From Roseiarcus sp963798015 (GTDB lineage: Bacteria; Pseudomonadota; Alphaproteobacteria; Rhizobiales; Beijerinckiaceae): DNA of 64,000 bases. A program made the position numbers and the translations under genes. Every line of letters starts with the position of its first letter. Position 1 is the stretch's first letter. Where the stretch lies: contig CAWCSA010000003.1 in NCBI GenBank assembly GCA_963798015.1, positions 248,001 through 312,000 of the forward strand, read 5' to 3'. Below are positions 53,157 to 62,217 of this stretch, in pieces. The notes below the pieces were generated by a model. That model was not told the origin of the DNA. It saw only the letters and a list, made by a program, of their open reading frames with translations, and did no database searches.

Positions 53157-53226
53157 CGGACCTCGGAACTTGTTCATGAGGTCCGCGCTTTATAGTGAGG
53201 AGCGCCTTTCACGGAGAGGAGCGAAC

Positions 53227-53439
53227 ATGGCGGGACCAGACCCTGACAAGCCGGCCGGCGAGGACTTTTCCAAGTCCCTGAAGGAATTGGAGGAAGAGTC
53301 GAGCGAGCTCAAAGCCAAGATTGAGCAGGAAAGACGATCTCTCAATATGCCGATCAACTCCGAGCTTGGCGATCCCAAATGGGAAGAGAAGGCTAAAGAC
53401 GGGCGCTTCGACCGAAAAGAGGATGAAGACGAGGAATAA
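53227..53439 (+). CDS. Small highly charged hypothetical protein
   Basis: 70 residues starting MAGPDPDKPAGEDFSKSL at ATG 53227 after GGAGAGGAGCG. The middle is a charged helix (KELEEESSELKAKIEQERRS) with coiled-coil character; the C-terminus is strongly charged (RFDRKEDEDEE). No membrane segment. The stop codon lies within the first unit of a 20-base tandem repeat. Function unknown; it could be a small binding or stress protein. Confidence 0.6.
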   Translation: MAGPDPDKPAGEDFSKSLKELEEESSELKAKIEQERRSLNMPINSELGDPKWEEKAKDGRFDRKEDEDEE

Positions 53440-53475
53440 TGCGCGTGCATTAGACAATAATGCGCGTGCATTAGA
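53435..53475 (+). repeat. Tandem pair of a 20-base palindrome-containing unit
   Basis: AATAATGCGCGTGCATTAGA occurs at 53435-53454 and again at 53456-53475, one base apart. Each holds TAATGC-GCGT-GCATTA, a perfect 6-base inverted repeat with a 4-base spacer, as expected for a dimeric protein's binding site. The first copy overlaps the stop of the small charged protein gene. Confidence 0.85.
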
Positions 53476-53768
53476 GAACAATTTCTTCCTGGAATCTGAA
53501 ATCGCGGGTAGAATGGCTCTCATATGAATGAGGCCGTCGACAGCGGCTGAGCAGCGAGGACGGCCGAGCCAATGGCGCATAGCGGCGCGCCGGCGAGGCG
53601 CGGGGGAAAAAAATTATTTGGATTCGCCGTAACCCTTTGAAAAGTCCCAAATTCGCCAAAGAAAGCCAAGCGAATACAAGGAAATAAAAGCCCTTTTATT
53701 TGGTTTTATTTGGACAAATTTGCATTGGGTTATGCGCGAGGCGCAGACGGCTCGCCGCATGACGGCGC
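53476..53768. other. AT-rich intergenic region
   Basis: No gene seen. From about 53610 to 53735 the sequence is much richer in A and T than its surroundings, with AAATAAAA/TTTTATTT complementary arms around 53682-53701 that could form a weak hairpin. It lies downstream of the AsmA gene on the minus strand. Confidence 0.5.
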
Positions 53769-55556
53769 TCAACGCGACGGCGGGTCCGCCGGCTCCGTCG
53801 AGCCGTCAGAGACCACGCGGATCGTCGGCTGAGACCACGGACCGGCAATGTCGAACGTCAAGTGGGCGGCGTCCTGGGATGCCTCGCCGGCCGCGTCCGT
53901 CTGGGTCGCCTCGACCCGCAAGGCCCAGCTTTGGTCGATGAGTTCGATGAGCCCGTCGAGTTCAGCTTTCACGCCATGGCTCGTCATGATTCCGCGGCGG
54001 ACCTGAGCGCGTCCCTCGCCGACCGCCAGGGACCCCTCGACCTTGTCGAACGTCGTCGTCCCGAGGCGCATGTCTCGCTCGACGTCGATTGGCCGGCGAT
54101 GACTGCGGCGCAGCGCTTCCTCGAGGTTGACGCCGAGTATGGAGCCGTTGGACGCGTCGAGCGAGGCTGTGCCCGTCAGGCTCGAAATCACGGCGGCCGG
54201 CGAAGCGCCGGAGGCTTGAAGCGTGAATTTCGCCCCGCCGGTCCCAGCGACGATCGGCTGGGCGAAATCGGCGATCGCGGCGCCCAGGTCGGCGTCGGCG
54301 AGTTCGCCACGCGCGCTGAGCTTGAGGTTTCGCCCGACGTAGGCCGCGCCGACTTCGCCCTGGAGGCTGCCGCCATAAGCCGCAGCCTCCATCAGCGTCG
54401 CGCTGAGCTTGCCATCCGTGACGATTGCCGATGCGGCGGCGTCGGCGAGCTTGAGGCCGTAGGCGTCGAGATGCGCCGCGGACAAACGCAGGTCGAGGTC
54501 GAAGCTGCGCAGAGGCGCAAACGCGAAGGGCTTTGTGCTCCACGCGCCTGATGGGTCGACGACGCGCTCGGGCGGTCCGAGCAGCGGTTCCATCGCCAGC
54601 GCTTCGGCGGCGAGCGTCCCGGAAATGGCCGGGCGCCCGCCGGCTTCGCTGATTGCGACCGCGCCCTCGAGCGTCTGCCCGGCGCTGGTCATCGTCGCGT
54701 CGCCGAAGGTCAGTGAATCCCCCGCTCCCTTGACCTTCGCTGTGATCGTAAGGTCGTTGGCGGCAAGAACGGCTGGCGGCCGAGCGCCGAGGAACGAAGC
54801 CAGGGCGGTGATCGAGGGGATGGACGCAGTCAAATCGCCTTCGACACTGGGATGGTCGCCGAGCGCGAGCGAGCCGCCGAACGCGAGCTTGGCCAAAGGC
54901 GAATTGAGCGCGAGCACCATCGGACTCGGCTCGCCCTTGGCGGCGGTCTCCGGATCGTTCAGCGCGCCAGCGATCGCAATGGGCGTCTTTCGCCACACGG
55001 CGGACAGGTCGAAGCGGAGTTGATCGCCGATGGTCAGGCCGTTGAAGCGACCGTGAACATTGTCGATCGTCGCGTCGACGCCGCGCTTGGCGCTGACCAC
55101 GCGCAAGATTCCGTTCGATAGGCTCAAGCTGGCCAAGGGCGCGAGCGCCCGCCTGGCGACGCTTGCAGGCCCCGCCGATTCCCCCGCCGCTCCGGCGAAG
55201 GGAGGCCGGTCGATGTCGATGGTGACCGTCGGGCTGACAAGGACAACGCCGGTCGGGATGAACCGTCCGCGCAGGAGTTGGATTAGCGACAGGTTCAGGC
55301 GCGCCTCCGGCGCCGAAAGAAGGTTGACGCCGTAAGCATCATCGAGCCTGGCGGCGGCAATCCGTACGCTCGGCCGCGGCAATACGGAAAAGGAGGCGCT
55401 CTCAGGGGCGCTCCAATGAAGTCGCGGCGAAGCGCCGAAAGCAGCGTTGAGGCTGTCGCCAACCTTCGTGGCGGTCAACGGCCAGCGCAGGAAACCGCAC
55501 GCCGTTAGCGCAACGATCAAGGCGAGGGCCAAGCCCCACGCCACGGCCCGGCGCAT
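53769..55556 (-). CDS. AsmA-family envelope protein
   Basis: Inner-membrane-anchored periplasmic protein of 595 residues. One N-terminal helix (AVAWGLALALIVALTACGFL) precedes the AsmA N-terminal domain: DSLNAAFGASPRLHWSA, FSVLPRPSVRIAAARLDDAYG and LIQLLRGRFIPTGVVLVSP. The C-terminal domain contains LSAHGL-type repeats (FDLDLRLSAAHLDAYGLKLADAAASA is the match) and LDASNGSILGVNLEEALRR, typical of AsmA_2 repeats. The family shapes outer-membrane lipid and protein assembly. Stands alone on its strand. Confidence 0.88.
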   Translation of the reverse strand: MRRAVAWGLALALIVALTACGFLRWPLTATKVGDSLNAAFGASPRLHWSAPESASFSVLPRPSVRIAAARLDDAYGVNLLSAPEARLNLSLIQLLRGRFIPTGVVLVSPTVTIDIDRPPFAGAAGESAGPASVARRALAPLASLSLSNGILRVVSAKRGVDATIDNVHGRFNGLTIGDQLRFDLSAVWRKTPIAIAGALNDPETAAKGEPSPMVLALNSPLAKLAFGGSLALGDHPSVEGDLTASIPSITALASFLGARPPAVLAANDLTITAKVKGAGDSLTFGDATMTSAGQTLEGAVAISEAGGRPAISGTLAAEALAMEPLLGPPERVVDPSGAWSTKPFAFAPLRSFDLDLRLSAAHLDAYGLKLADAAASAIVTDGKLSATLMEAAAYGGSLQGEVGAAYVGRNLKLSARGELADADLGAAIADFAQPIVAGTGGAKFTLQASGASPAAVISSLTGTASLDASNGSILGVNLEEALRRSHRRPIDVERDMRLGTTTFDKVEGSLAVGEGRAQVRRGIMTSHGVKAELDGLIELIDQSWALRVEATQTDAAGEASQDAAHLTFDIAGPWSQPTIRVVSDGSTEPADPPSR

Positions 55557-55950
55557 GCTGTCAAAATCTCCCTTGGGCCCCGAGCGGCCGAATGAGCCGA
55601 TTCATACCGCGAACCGGCAAGCAAGACGACAACGCGCTGAAAGATCAATGCGGACAATTCGCGCCCGAGGCGAGGACGGATGAACTTGCGCCGGGACGAC
55701 GGTCTGACGATCCCTAGGCCGCATCCGGCCAAGAGGCAATCGGCCTTCACGGGCGACCGGTCACCGTTGCTTCACGTGTCTGTGAGGGTCCGCACTTTGC
55801 GGCCAAAAGGCGGCTGCGAGCAGATGGGCGCCAAGTGAATACCCCCGTCACGCCATTAATTCGCTGTTAAAGCCTTTCACTCAGCTTCACGAAGATAAGC
55901 GCCCTCGGTTCGCGAGGCTTGCGCGTCAAACCGGAGGTTGAACAGCCCTC
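55557..55950. other. Intergenic region before the small hypothetical gene
   Basis: 394 bases between divergent genes. The last 50 bases include an AT-rich patch (TTAATTCGCTGTTAAAG near 55858) and GGAGG about 13 bases before ATG 55951. No RNA gene or repeat recognised. Confidence 0.45.
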
Positions 55951-56175
55951 ATGCGCGACGATCGTTTTCAGTTCATCCCAGACGCGGGCGACCAACGCAG
56001 AGCCAGCAGCGTTCTCACCCGCATCTATCGCGATATTGGCCTCGCCGCGGTCGCCGAAGAGTTGAGCCTGTCGACGGAAGGCTTTGAGCCGGAGATGATC
56101 GAATCGCTCGAGCGGGGCGAGTTCTATCTGCTCCCGCCCGCCCGCGCGCTTGTGTCAGCCGGAACCGACGCGTAA
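55951..56175 (+). CDS. Small hypothetical protein
   Basis: 74 residues: MRDDRFQFIPDAGDQRRASS and then SVLTRIYRDIGLAAVAEELS, with an amphipathic C-terminal helix (EMIESLERGEFYLLPPARAL). No leader or known motif. The opening has a good ribosome-binding site (GGAGG). Proteins of this look occur in alphaproteobacteria without assigned function. Confidence 0.6.
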   Translation: MRDDRFQFIPDAGDQRRASSVLTRIYRDIGLAAVAEELSLSTEGFEPEMIESLERGEFYLLPPARALVSAGTDA

Positions 56176-56224
56176 AATCCTTTCGGCGAACGAGCGCCGC
56201 CCGAGGCGATCCCAACCGGATGGT

Positions 56225-56752
56225 TCACTTGACGAGGCGCTGATTTTTCGCTGGCGCTGCCGTCGGCGCCGCGGCGGTGTCGCTATCCGGTTACGCGGCG
56301 GCGTACGAGACTGGCTCGGCGCTTACTCTTGCCAACTACGCGCTTGTCCCGTCGTGGCCGGCCCTTCTGGCTGATCGGCCTTGGCGACCTGCTGGCGCGC
56401 GTGCCCAATGCGCGCCATGGCCACGGCGCCGACGATCCCAGCGGGCGATGCGCACGATCTACGACGACGCGCCCGCGATCCTGCTCGTTCATGAGCCTTA
56501 TTTTTTCCCGTGGGTTCCCGACCGGTTCGCTCTGACGCTTGCCGGCCACATGCACGGTGGACAGGTCAATGTTCCGATCATTGGCCCTCCTGTCAGCCTC
56601 CTCAAACGCCGCTCAGGAAAATACATCTATGGCCAATACGCGTTGGGCGAGAAGCGGATGATCGTTTCGGGCGGGTCGGGAACGTCGCTCGCGCCAATCC
56701 GCATCGTCCGCCGGAAGTGGTGATGGTCAAGCTCGGCGGGGACGGCGGGTAG
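56225..56752 (+). pseudogene. Metallophosphoesterase (calcineurin-like), internally deleted and frameshifted
   Basis: Pieces of a YkuE-type metallophosphoesterase in order but not in one frame. The first is FFAGAAVGAAAVSLSGYAAA and AYETGSALTLANYALVPS (56250-56355), then RPFWLIGLGDLLARVPNARH in a second frame (about 56357-56416). MRTIYDDAPAILLVHEPYFFP and ALTLAGHMHGGQVNVPIIGPP (the GHxH metal site) are intact (56449-56590), and the tail RPPEVVMVKLGGDG is in a third frame. The stretch with the first metal residues (DxH, GDF) is missing, so it is not an active enzyme. N-terminal part suggests it was exported. Confidence 0.82.
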
Positions 56753-56755
56753 GCC

Positions 56756-57364
56756 CTATTCGAACAGGATCGGCGCGATCGAGGCGACCAGCAAGGCCGC
56801 CATCGTCCAATTGAACGGTCGGGTCACCCGCGGGTCCTTGAGCAGGCGGCTGAGCGAGGCGCCGAACACCGTCCAGGCGCCAGCGCACGGGATCGCCATC
56901 AAGGCGCAGAGCGCGGCGATGAACAGGACGCTGTTTGTATAGCCGTCCACGACGCCCCCATAAGCCGCGAGAGCGCTCAACGCCATCACCCAGGCTTTGG
57001 GATTGACCCACTGAAAGCCAGCCGCGGCGAGAAACCCGATCGGCCGGCCGCCGGCCTCCACCTCGCCGATAGGCTTGGCCAGCGCGATTTTCAGCGCCAG
57101 CCAGATCATATAAATCGAGCCGGCGACCTTCATGATCGGCAAGATTTGCGGGAAGCGCTGGAACAGGATGTCGAGTCCGAAGCCGACCAGCGCGATCATG
57201 AGCCCAAAGCCAAGGATCACGCCAGCCAGGTGAGGCAGGGTGGGTCCCAGGCCGTATTTCACACCCGATGTCATCAACATCAGGTTGTTCGGTCCGGGCG
57301 TCGCTCCGGCGACGAAGGCGAACGTGGCCAGCGCCCAAAAGATTTCAGGATGAACGGTCAGCAC
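56756..57364 (-). CDS. LysE/RhtB-family amino-acid exporter
   Basis: Inner-membrane exporter, 202 residues, about six helices. Family opening FVAGATPGPNNLMLMTSGVKYGL carries the PGPN motif; GAWTVFGASLSRLLKDP and the terminal ALLVASIAPILFE fit the rest. ATG 57364 gives MLTVHPEIFWALATFAFVAG. Substrate unknown: relatives export homoserine, threonine, lysine or cysteine. Confidence 0.92.
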   Translation of the reverse strand: MLTVHPEIFWALATFAFVAGATPGPNNLMLMTSGVKYGLGPTLPHLAGVILGFGLMIALVGFGLDILFQRFPQILPIMKVAGSIYMIWLALKIALAKPIGEVEAGGRPIGFLAAAGFQWVNPKAWVMALSALAAYGGVVDGYTNSVLFIAALCALMAIPCAGAWTVFGASLSRLLKDPRVTRPFNWTMAALLVASIAPILFE

Positions 57365-57394
57365 GGATCTCCGCCGAAAATGCGCTCGGGCCGC

Positions 57395-58123
57395 TTAGAG
57401 AGCCGTCACGTCCTCGTCGCCCGGCTCGTCCTTGCGCGCTGGGCGACTCTCGCCGCGCCGCACCTTGCGGCCAGCGTCGAACGCCGCCTTCGCGAGCGCG
57501 CTAAAAGGACTCGTCAGTGCGCTGACCCGGTCTAGGCCAGCGACGGCGCGTTCACCACGCGTCAGCACCCGGTCGAGTTCCGCCATGGTCTTGGACAGAG
57601 TGGGTTCATCATCGTCGAGCCAAACCTGAAGGACGCGCGCCCAGGCGAGCGCCAGACCCTGGAGCTTGATCGCGCCGGACGCGCCTTCCGATTCGATCCC
57701 GGCCGCCTCGAGCATGAAGCGCATCGAAGACATCGCCACCTGGTTCATCGCCAACGCCGCAGCGGGCTCGCGCCGGAGCCACGCGGCGACTTCGCGCACG
57801 CCCTCGCGATAGTGCGCCATCGCTTCCAAACGGCGCATCAGGACGTCGAACAGGCGCTCGCGCGAGTTTTCTTCCGAAAGCTCCCCATCGTCCTGGGCGA
57901 GAACGATGCGGTCGATGCGGCGGGTGAAACCGGCGAGCACAGCCCCTTTGGAAGGGAAAGCGTCCCTAAAGTCGGCGAGAGAGACGCCCGCGGCTTTAGA
58001 AATGTCGCGAACCGAGATGTCCTCGAAGCGCCGCTCCGCTGCGAGTTCCATAAGCGCGTCGACGATTTTACCGCGGGCGTCGGTCGGCGGCGATTTGGCC
58101 TGACTATTTGATTGGGTCGCCAT
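57395..58123 (-). CDS. TetR-family transcriptional regulator
   Basis: 242 residues. The N-terminal helix-turn-helix is visible: IVDALMELAAERRFEDISVR, then DISKAAGVSLADFRDAFPSKGAVLAGF. The rest is helical ligand-binding with no recognisable signature. It is 31 bases upstream of the LysE gene on the same strand, and 65 bases downstream of proC; the pair with the exporter is plausible but not proven. Confidence 0.85.
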   Translation of the reverse strand: MATQSNSQAKSPPTDARGKIVDALMELAAERRFEDISVRDISKAAGVSLADFRDAFPSKGAVLAGFTRRIDRIVLAQDDGELSEENSRERLFDVLMRRLEAMAHYREGVREVAAWLRREPAAALAMNQVAMSSMRFMLEAAGIESEGASGAIKLQGLALAWARVLQVWLDDDEPTLSKTMAELDRVLTRGERAVAGLDRVSALTSPFSALAKAAFDAGRKVRRGESRPARKDEPGDEDVTAL

Positions 58124-58188
58124 GGCGCTTCTCCCTGCTCATCTCGCACCAATGTAAGCGCTCAGCCGCCCTCCGCCAAGGAAACCCG

Positions 58189-59007
58189 CTAACCCGCCAT
58201 CTCGGCCGCCCGGGCCCGGGCGGCGGCCGTCGCCCGGGCCATCAGGTCGTTAAGCCCCTCTGGAGCCTGAAGGACGGCGAGGGCGGCGGCGGTCGTCCCC
58301 CCCGGGGAGGTGACGTTCTGGCGCAGGGCCGCTGGCGAGGTCGCGCTTTCGCGGCGCATCAGCTCCGCCGCGCCTTCGACCGTGCCGCGCGCCAGGCTCG
58401 TCGATAATTCCGCCGGGAGACCGAGTTTCTCGGCTGCGGCCGCGAGCGCTTCGGTCAGGGCGAATATATAGGCCGGCCCTGACCCGGAAATCGCGGTCAC
58501 CGCGTCGATCGCGCCCTCGTCGTCAAGCCAGAAGAAAACCCCGACGGCGCCCATCAGGCGCTCGCACCAGCGCCGTTGCCCTGGGCTGACGTCCACGCTG
58601 GCGAAGGCGGCGGTGACGCCGCGGCCGATCGCAGCCGGCGTATTGGGCATCGCGCGTACGACGGCGCGCGCTTGGGGAAGGCGAGCCGTCAGATTGGCGA
58701 TGGTCTTACCCGCAATGATGGAGAGCAGGAGCGTGCGCTCCCCGGCGAGTTGGCTGATCTGGGGGGCGACCTGATCGAGGCTCTGCGGCTTGACCGCGAT
58801 CACCAGCATCTCGGGGGGCGAGGTCGCGACGCGAGGGTTGAGCGCAATCCCCCGGTCCGCCGCGAGCGACGCGATCTCGGACGAAGGATTGGGCTCGAGA
58901 ATCGTCAGCGAGGACGCTGGGAACCCTGCGTCGAGCCAGCCCTGCGCCATCGCTCCCCCCATCTTCCCCGCCCCAACCAGAACAAGGCGCGCCGGCCATT
59001 CGGTCAT
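58189..59007 (-). CDS. proC: Pyrroline-5-carboxylate reductase
   Basis: Last step of proline synthesis: NAD(P)H reduction of pyrroline-5-carboxylate. The 272-residue protein has the Rossmann opening RLVLVGAGKMGGAMAQGWL, the AVKPQ motif MLVIAVKPQSLDQV, RAMPNTPAAIGRGVTA, and the C-terminal DAVTAISGSGPAYIFALTEA and VTSPGGTTAAALAVL. ATG 59007. Ends 65 bases before the TetR-regulator start. Confidence 0.96.
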   Translation of the reverse strand: MTEWPARLVLVGAGKMGGAMAQGWLDAGFPASSLTILEPNPSSEIASLAADRGIALNPRVATSPPEMLVIAVKPQSLDQVAPQISQLAGERTLLLSIIAGKTIANLTARLPQARAVVRAMPNTPAAIGRGVTAAFASVDVSPGQRRWCERLMGAVGVFFWLDDEGAIDAVTAISGSGPAYIFALTEALAAAAEKLGLPAELSTSLARGTVEGAAELMRRESATSPAALRQNVTSPGGTTAAALAVLQAPEGLNDLMARATAAARARAAEMAG

Positions 59008-59288
59008 CTGTCACTTCCGTTAGGGTTAGGAGAGTCGCCGGAACATTTGCGCGACTGTCGCATTTTTGCCTCGGTCGGTAGCTTTCGGCAAACGACCTTG
59101 CAACTATCGCTTGGACTCAACCAATGGGTTTCGCTAAAGGGTTTATGGCGAAAGCTGGACGACGGACCTCCAGGCGGCGCTCGCGATTTTGTGAACAGTT
59201 CCGGGTTTTACGCTTGGTAACTTTCGGGAAACCGTTGCGTTTTATGGTAAGCAAATCATTAGCAGGGTAAGGCGATGGGGCGGCGGCG

Positions 59289-59912
59289 ATGAAGACGAAT
59301 GCGGTCATTGTGGGGCTGGTGCTGGGCGTCATGGGCTTGGTCAGCGGCTGCACGCAGGTCATTCAATCCGGGCTCCCTGATCCGCAACTCACGGCGCGAG
59401 ACAAGCAGATGATGGCGCTCGCGGATCCGGACGAGGCCAGGATCCCGACCGTCCGCAGCAAGATCCAGTATTCGACCCAGGAGCCGCCGGGCACCATCAT
59501 CGTCAATACGGGCACGAACTATCTTTACTACATTCTGCCCCATGGCGAGGCGATCCAATACCGGATCGCGAGCGGCGCCGAATATATGGGTTGGACGGGC
59601 CGGGCCGAAGTCGGCGCGATGAAGGAATGGCCGACTTGGATGCCGACGGCCTCGATCATGGAGCGCTGGCCGCAGTTCCAGGTCTATAAGCAGCATGGGC
59701 CGCTCGAAGGCCGATGGGATAATCCGCTCGGCGCCCGCGCCCTTTATCTCTTCGTCAACAACAAGGACACGCTGATCCGCATCCACGGCACCAACGAGCC
59801 GTCGGAAATCGGCGGCCATGTCTCCTCGGGCTGCATTCGTATGCGCGATATGGACGCGATCGATCTCTATAATCGGGTGCATGTCGGCACGCAGGTGATG
59901 GTGATCAGCTAG
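59289..59912 (+). CDS. L,D-transpeptidase (YkuD-domain) lipoprotein
   Basis: Cell-wall enzyme forming 3-3 crosslinks or attaching proteins to peptidoglycan. The 207 residues start with a lipoprotein-type leader, VIVGLVLGVMGLVSGCTQVIQ, lipobox VSGC. The YkuD domain follows: GTIIVNTGTNYLYYIL and the catalytic stretch IRIHGTNEPSEIGGHVSSGC, IRMRDMDAIDLYNRV, containing the HG...SxGCxR pattern with nucleophilic Cys. ATG 59289 is the first in-frame start. Confidence 0.93.
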   Translation: MKTNAVIVGLVLGVMGLVSGCTQVIQSGLPDPQLTARDKQMMALADPDEARIPTVRSKIQYSTQEPPGTIIVNTGTNYLYYILPHGEAIQYRIASGAEYMGWTGRAEVGAMKEWPTWMPTASIMERWPQFQVYKQHGPLEGRWDNPLGARALYLFVNNKDTLIRIHGTNEPSEIGGHVSSGCIRMRDMDAIDLYNRVHVGTQVMVIS

Positions 59913-60292
59913 CGCGCGGTCGTCGACGAAACGGCAGACTCAGCTTGCAGAAAATCAGAAACCAGGGTAAGCTCGTTCTATGAGCTTACTCGTCCTCGCC
60001 CCAGGCTTTCTGCATGCCAAGACCGGGCTTTCGGCGCCGCTTACTCTCCGCCCTGCAGCCTCAGGCGACACGAAAATATTTTCGCGGTTTTTCCCGTGCA
60101 ACCCATTGATATCTATCGATTCGGACGAGAGAATCCAAGGAAATCCAAGGAAATCCAACCCCCCTTAACCGGGTTTTTGCCGCCAAACGGCGACCCGCCA
60201 AGCAAATCCAAATCCACCAGCGGACGGGCGCCCGCCGGCTGCCGGGAAGCGCGCCCGAGCGGGCTGCCGTGTCCGGGCAAGCGACCCAGCCT
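59913..60292. other. Intergenic region between convergent genes
   Basis: 380 bases. Contains an 8-base perfect hairpin (59967-59989) and a short tandem stretch of AATCCAAGGA-type units at 60132-60159. No gene recognised. Confidence 0.5.
59967..59989 (+). terminator. Possible bidirectional hairpin
   Basis: GTAAGCTC (59967-59974) and GAGCTTAC (59982-59989) pair perfectly across a 7-base loop between the stops of the L,D-transpeptidase and AMP nucleosidase genes. No T-run on either side. Confidence 0.4.
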
Positions 60293-61777
60293 TCACCGGA
60301 ACGGCGGCTCGTCGAAGCTCCTGAGCTTGCGTGAGTGCAGGGTGTCGTCCTGGCTCTGCAACAGGCCGATGGCGGCGATGCCGATCTGCAGGTGCTCGGC
60401 GATCGCGCGCTCGTAAAAGGCATTGGCGGCGCCGGGGAGCTTGATCTCACCATGCAGCGGTTTATCGGAGACGCAGAGCAGCGTCCCATAGGGCACGCGC
60501 ATCCGGAAGCCCTGGGTGGCGACCGTCGCCGATTCCATGTCGACGGCGATGGCGCGCGAGATGTTGATGATCCGCCGCTCCTTCGACCAGCGCAATTCCC
60601 AATTGCGGTCGTCGTCGGTGACGACTGTGCCGGTCCGCAAGCGGCGCTTGAGCGCTTCGCCGCGATCGCCGGTGACCTTGGCCACCGCCTCCTGAAGCGC
60701 GACCTGCACTTCGGCGAGCGCAGGGATCGGCGTCACCAGGGGCACCGCCTCGTCCAGGATATTGTCGCGCCGAAGATAGGCGTGCGCCAGAACATAGTCG
60801 CCAATCACCTGTGACTGCCGAAGCCCGGCGCAATGGCCGACCATCAGCCAGCAGTGCGGCCGTAAGACCGCGATGTGGTCGGTGATGGTCTTGGCGTTCG
60901 AGGGCCCGACGCCGATGTTGACCAGACTGATCCCGTGCCCGTCGGCGCGCACGCAATGATAGGCGGGCATCTGGAAGCGATGCCAGGCGACAGCGCCCAC
61001 GCGCGCTTCAGCTTCGGCAGGCGAAATCGACGAGTCGATGACCAGGTTGCCGGGCAAAATGACTTTCTCGACGCCCGCCCCCGCATACAGCTGCTTCAGG
61101 CCCCATTGCACGAACTGGTCGACATAGCGGTGGTAGTTGGTGAGCAGCACCCAGGGTTGCATCGCCCGCCAGTCGGAGCCGGTGTAGTGCACGAGGCGGC
61201 GGAGCGAATAGTCGACGCGGGGCGCGTCGAACAGGGCGAGTGGCCGCTCGGGGCCGAAGTCGAACTCGCCGTCCGCGGTCTCGTCGCCAATCGTCGCTAG
61301 CGAAGGCACGGGAAAGAAACGCGCGAGTTCCGCGGCGTCGGCGCCGCCGCCTCGGGTCAGCTCGTCGCCGCTTTCGATCACATAAGGGTAGGGAATTTCC
61401 TGCGCGCTGACACCGACTTCGATCGTCGCGCCGTACTCCGTCACGAGCGGCTCAAGCTGCTCGAGCAGATAGGCGCGAAAATCCGCCGGCTGGGTGACCG
61501 TCGTCGTATAGATGCCAGCCTCGCTGAACTTGGCGAACGCACGCGCGCTTGATGGCGCCGCGGCGTTGGGCGCGTAGGTCAGGCGGAGTTCGGGATACCG
61601 GAACAAGGGGCGCGTCGCCGCCGACGGGGGTTCGCCGTCCTTGAGAAAGCGCTCGACTGCGGCGTGCAGCGCCTGTGTCGCCTCGTCGTAAAGGCGGACG
61701 AGCCGATCCACCGCTTCAGCGGGCGTCGCGACGCGCTCGAACGGGCCTTTGAGGTTGTCGGCCAAGGGGGCAAGCAC
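60293..61777 (-). CDS. amn: AMP nucleosidase
   Basis: Splits AMP into adenine and ribose 5-phosphate, adjusting purine pools. The 494-residue protein is the usual length. The N-terminal domain (LRLTYAPNAAAPSSARAFAKFS) precedes the nucleoside-phosphorylase-like domain with ITDHIAVLRPHCWLMVGHCAGLR, VLAHAYLRRDNILD, TVVTDDDRNWELRW and VDMESATVATQGFRMRVPYG (the Glu-Met-Glu-type purine-binding part). Tail: LRSFDEPPFR. ATG 61777. Divergent neighbours leave it alone on this strand. Confidence 0.95.
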   Translation of the reverse strand: MLAPLADNLKGPFERVATPAEAVDRLVRLYDEATQALHAAVERFLKDGEPPSAATRPLFRYPELRLTYAPNAAAPSSARAFAKFSEAGIYTTTVTQPADFRAYLLEQLEPLVTEYGATIEVGVSAQEIPYPYVIESGDELTRGGGADAAELARFFPVPSLATIGDETADGEFDFGPERPLALFDAPRVDYSLRRLVHYTGSDWRAMQPWVLLTNYHRYVDQFVQWGLKQLYAGAGVEKVILPGNLVIDSSISPAEAEARVGAVAWHRFQMPAYHCVRADGHGISLVNIGVGPSNAKTITDHIAVLRPHCWLMVGHCAGLRQSQVIGDYVLAHAYLRRDNILDEAVPLVTPIPALAEVQVALQEAVAKVTGDRGEALKRRLRTGTVVTDDDRNWELRWSKERRIINISRAIAVDMESATVATQGFRMRVPYGTLLCVSDKPLHGEIKLPGAANAFYERAIAEHLQIGIAAIGLLQSQDDTLHSRKLRSFDEPPFR

Positions 61778-61839
61778 CGAAGGTCTCCTCGAAGAGCGGC
61801 GTCAGGCCGGCGCCCAGACCGGCCGCAGCGCCGGCGGCC

Positions 61840-62193
61840 CTAGCTTTTGGCCGCGATGCAGGCGATCTCGACGGTATAAGGGGGCGCCGCGAGCTTCGCC
61901 TCGACCGTCGCGCGAGCCGGCGCATTGCCGGCGGGGACCCACGCGTCCCACACCGCATTCATCTCGGCGAACGTCCCGATGTCGGCCAGATAAATGGTGG
62001 TTGAGAGGATCTTGGTCTTGTCGGATCCCGCTTCGCCAAGCAGACGGTCGATCGTGGCAAGAATCTCCTTGGTCTGATCGCCAACGCTCTTGCCTTTCGC
62101 CTGATCGGCGACCTGGCCGGCGAGATAGATGGTCGAGTCATGAATAACGGCCTGCGACATGCGCGGGCCGGCGTGGAGTTGGGTGATGGTCAT
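61840..62193 (-). CDS. RidA-family protein
   Basis: Rid-superfamily protein of 117 residues. Core features are HDSTIYLAGQVADQAKGKSV, ILSTTIYLADIGTFAEMNAV and APARATVEAKLAAPPYTVEI, with the conserved Arg in ARATVEAKL that binds the substrate carboxylate. Length fits the RidA-like subgroup. Upstream of DUF1993 and the broken DUF3303 gene, all on the minus strand and loosely spaced. Confidence 0.92.
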   Translation of the reverse strand: MTITQLHAGPRMSQAVIHDSTIYLAGQVADQAKGKSVGDQTKEILATIDRLLGEAGSDKTKILSTTIYLADIGTFAEMNAVWDAWVPAGNAPARATVEAKLAAPPYTVEIACIAAKS

Positions 62194-62217
62194 GATCGAT
62201 GCTCCGGGAAGCGCGCC

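Noticed and set aside
53435..53475. Possible CRISPR array
   Set aside because: Only two units with a one-base spacer; no spacers or cas genes.
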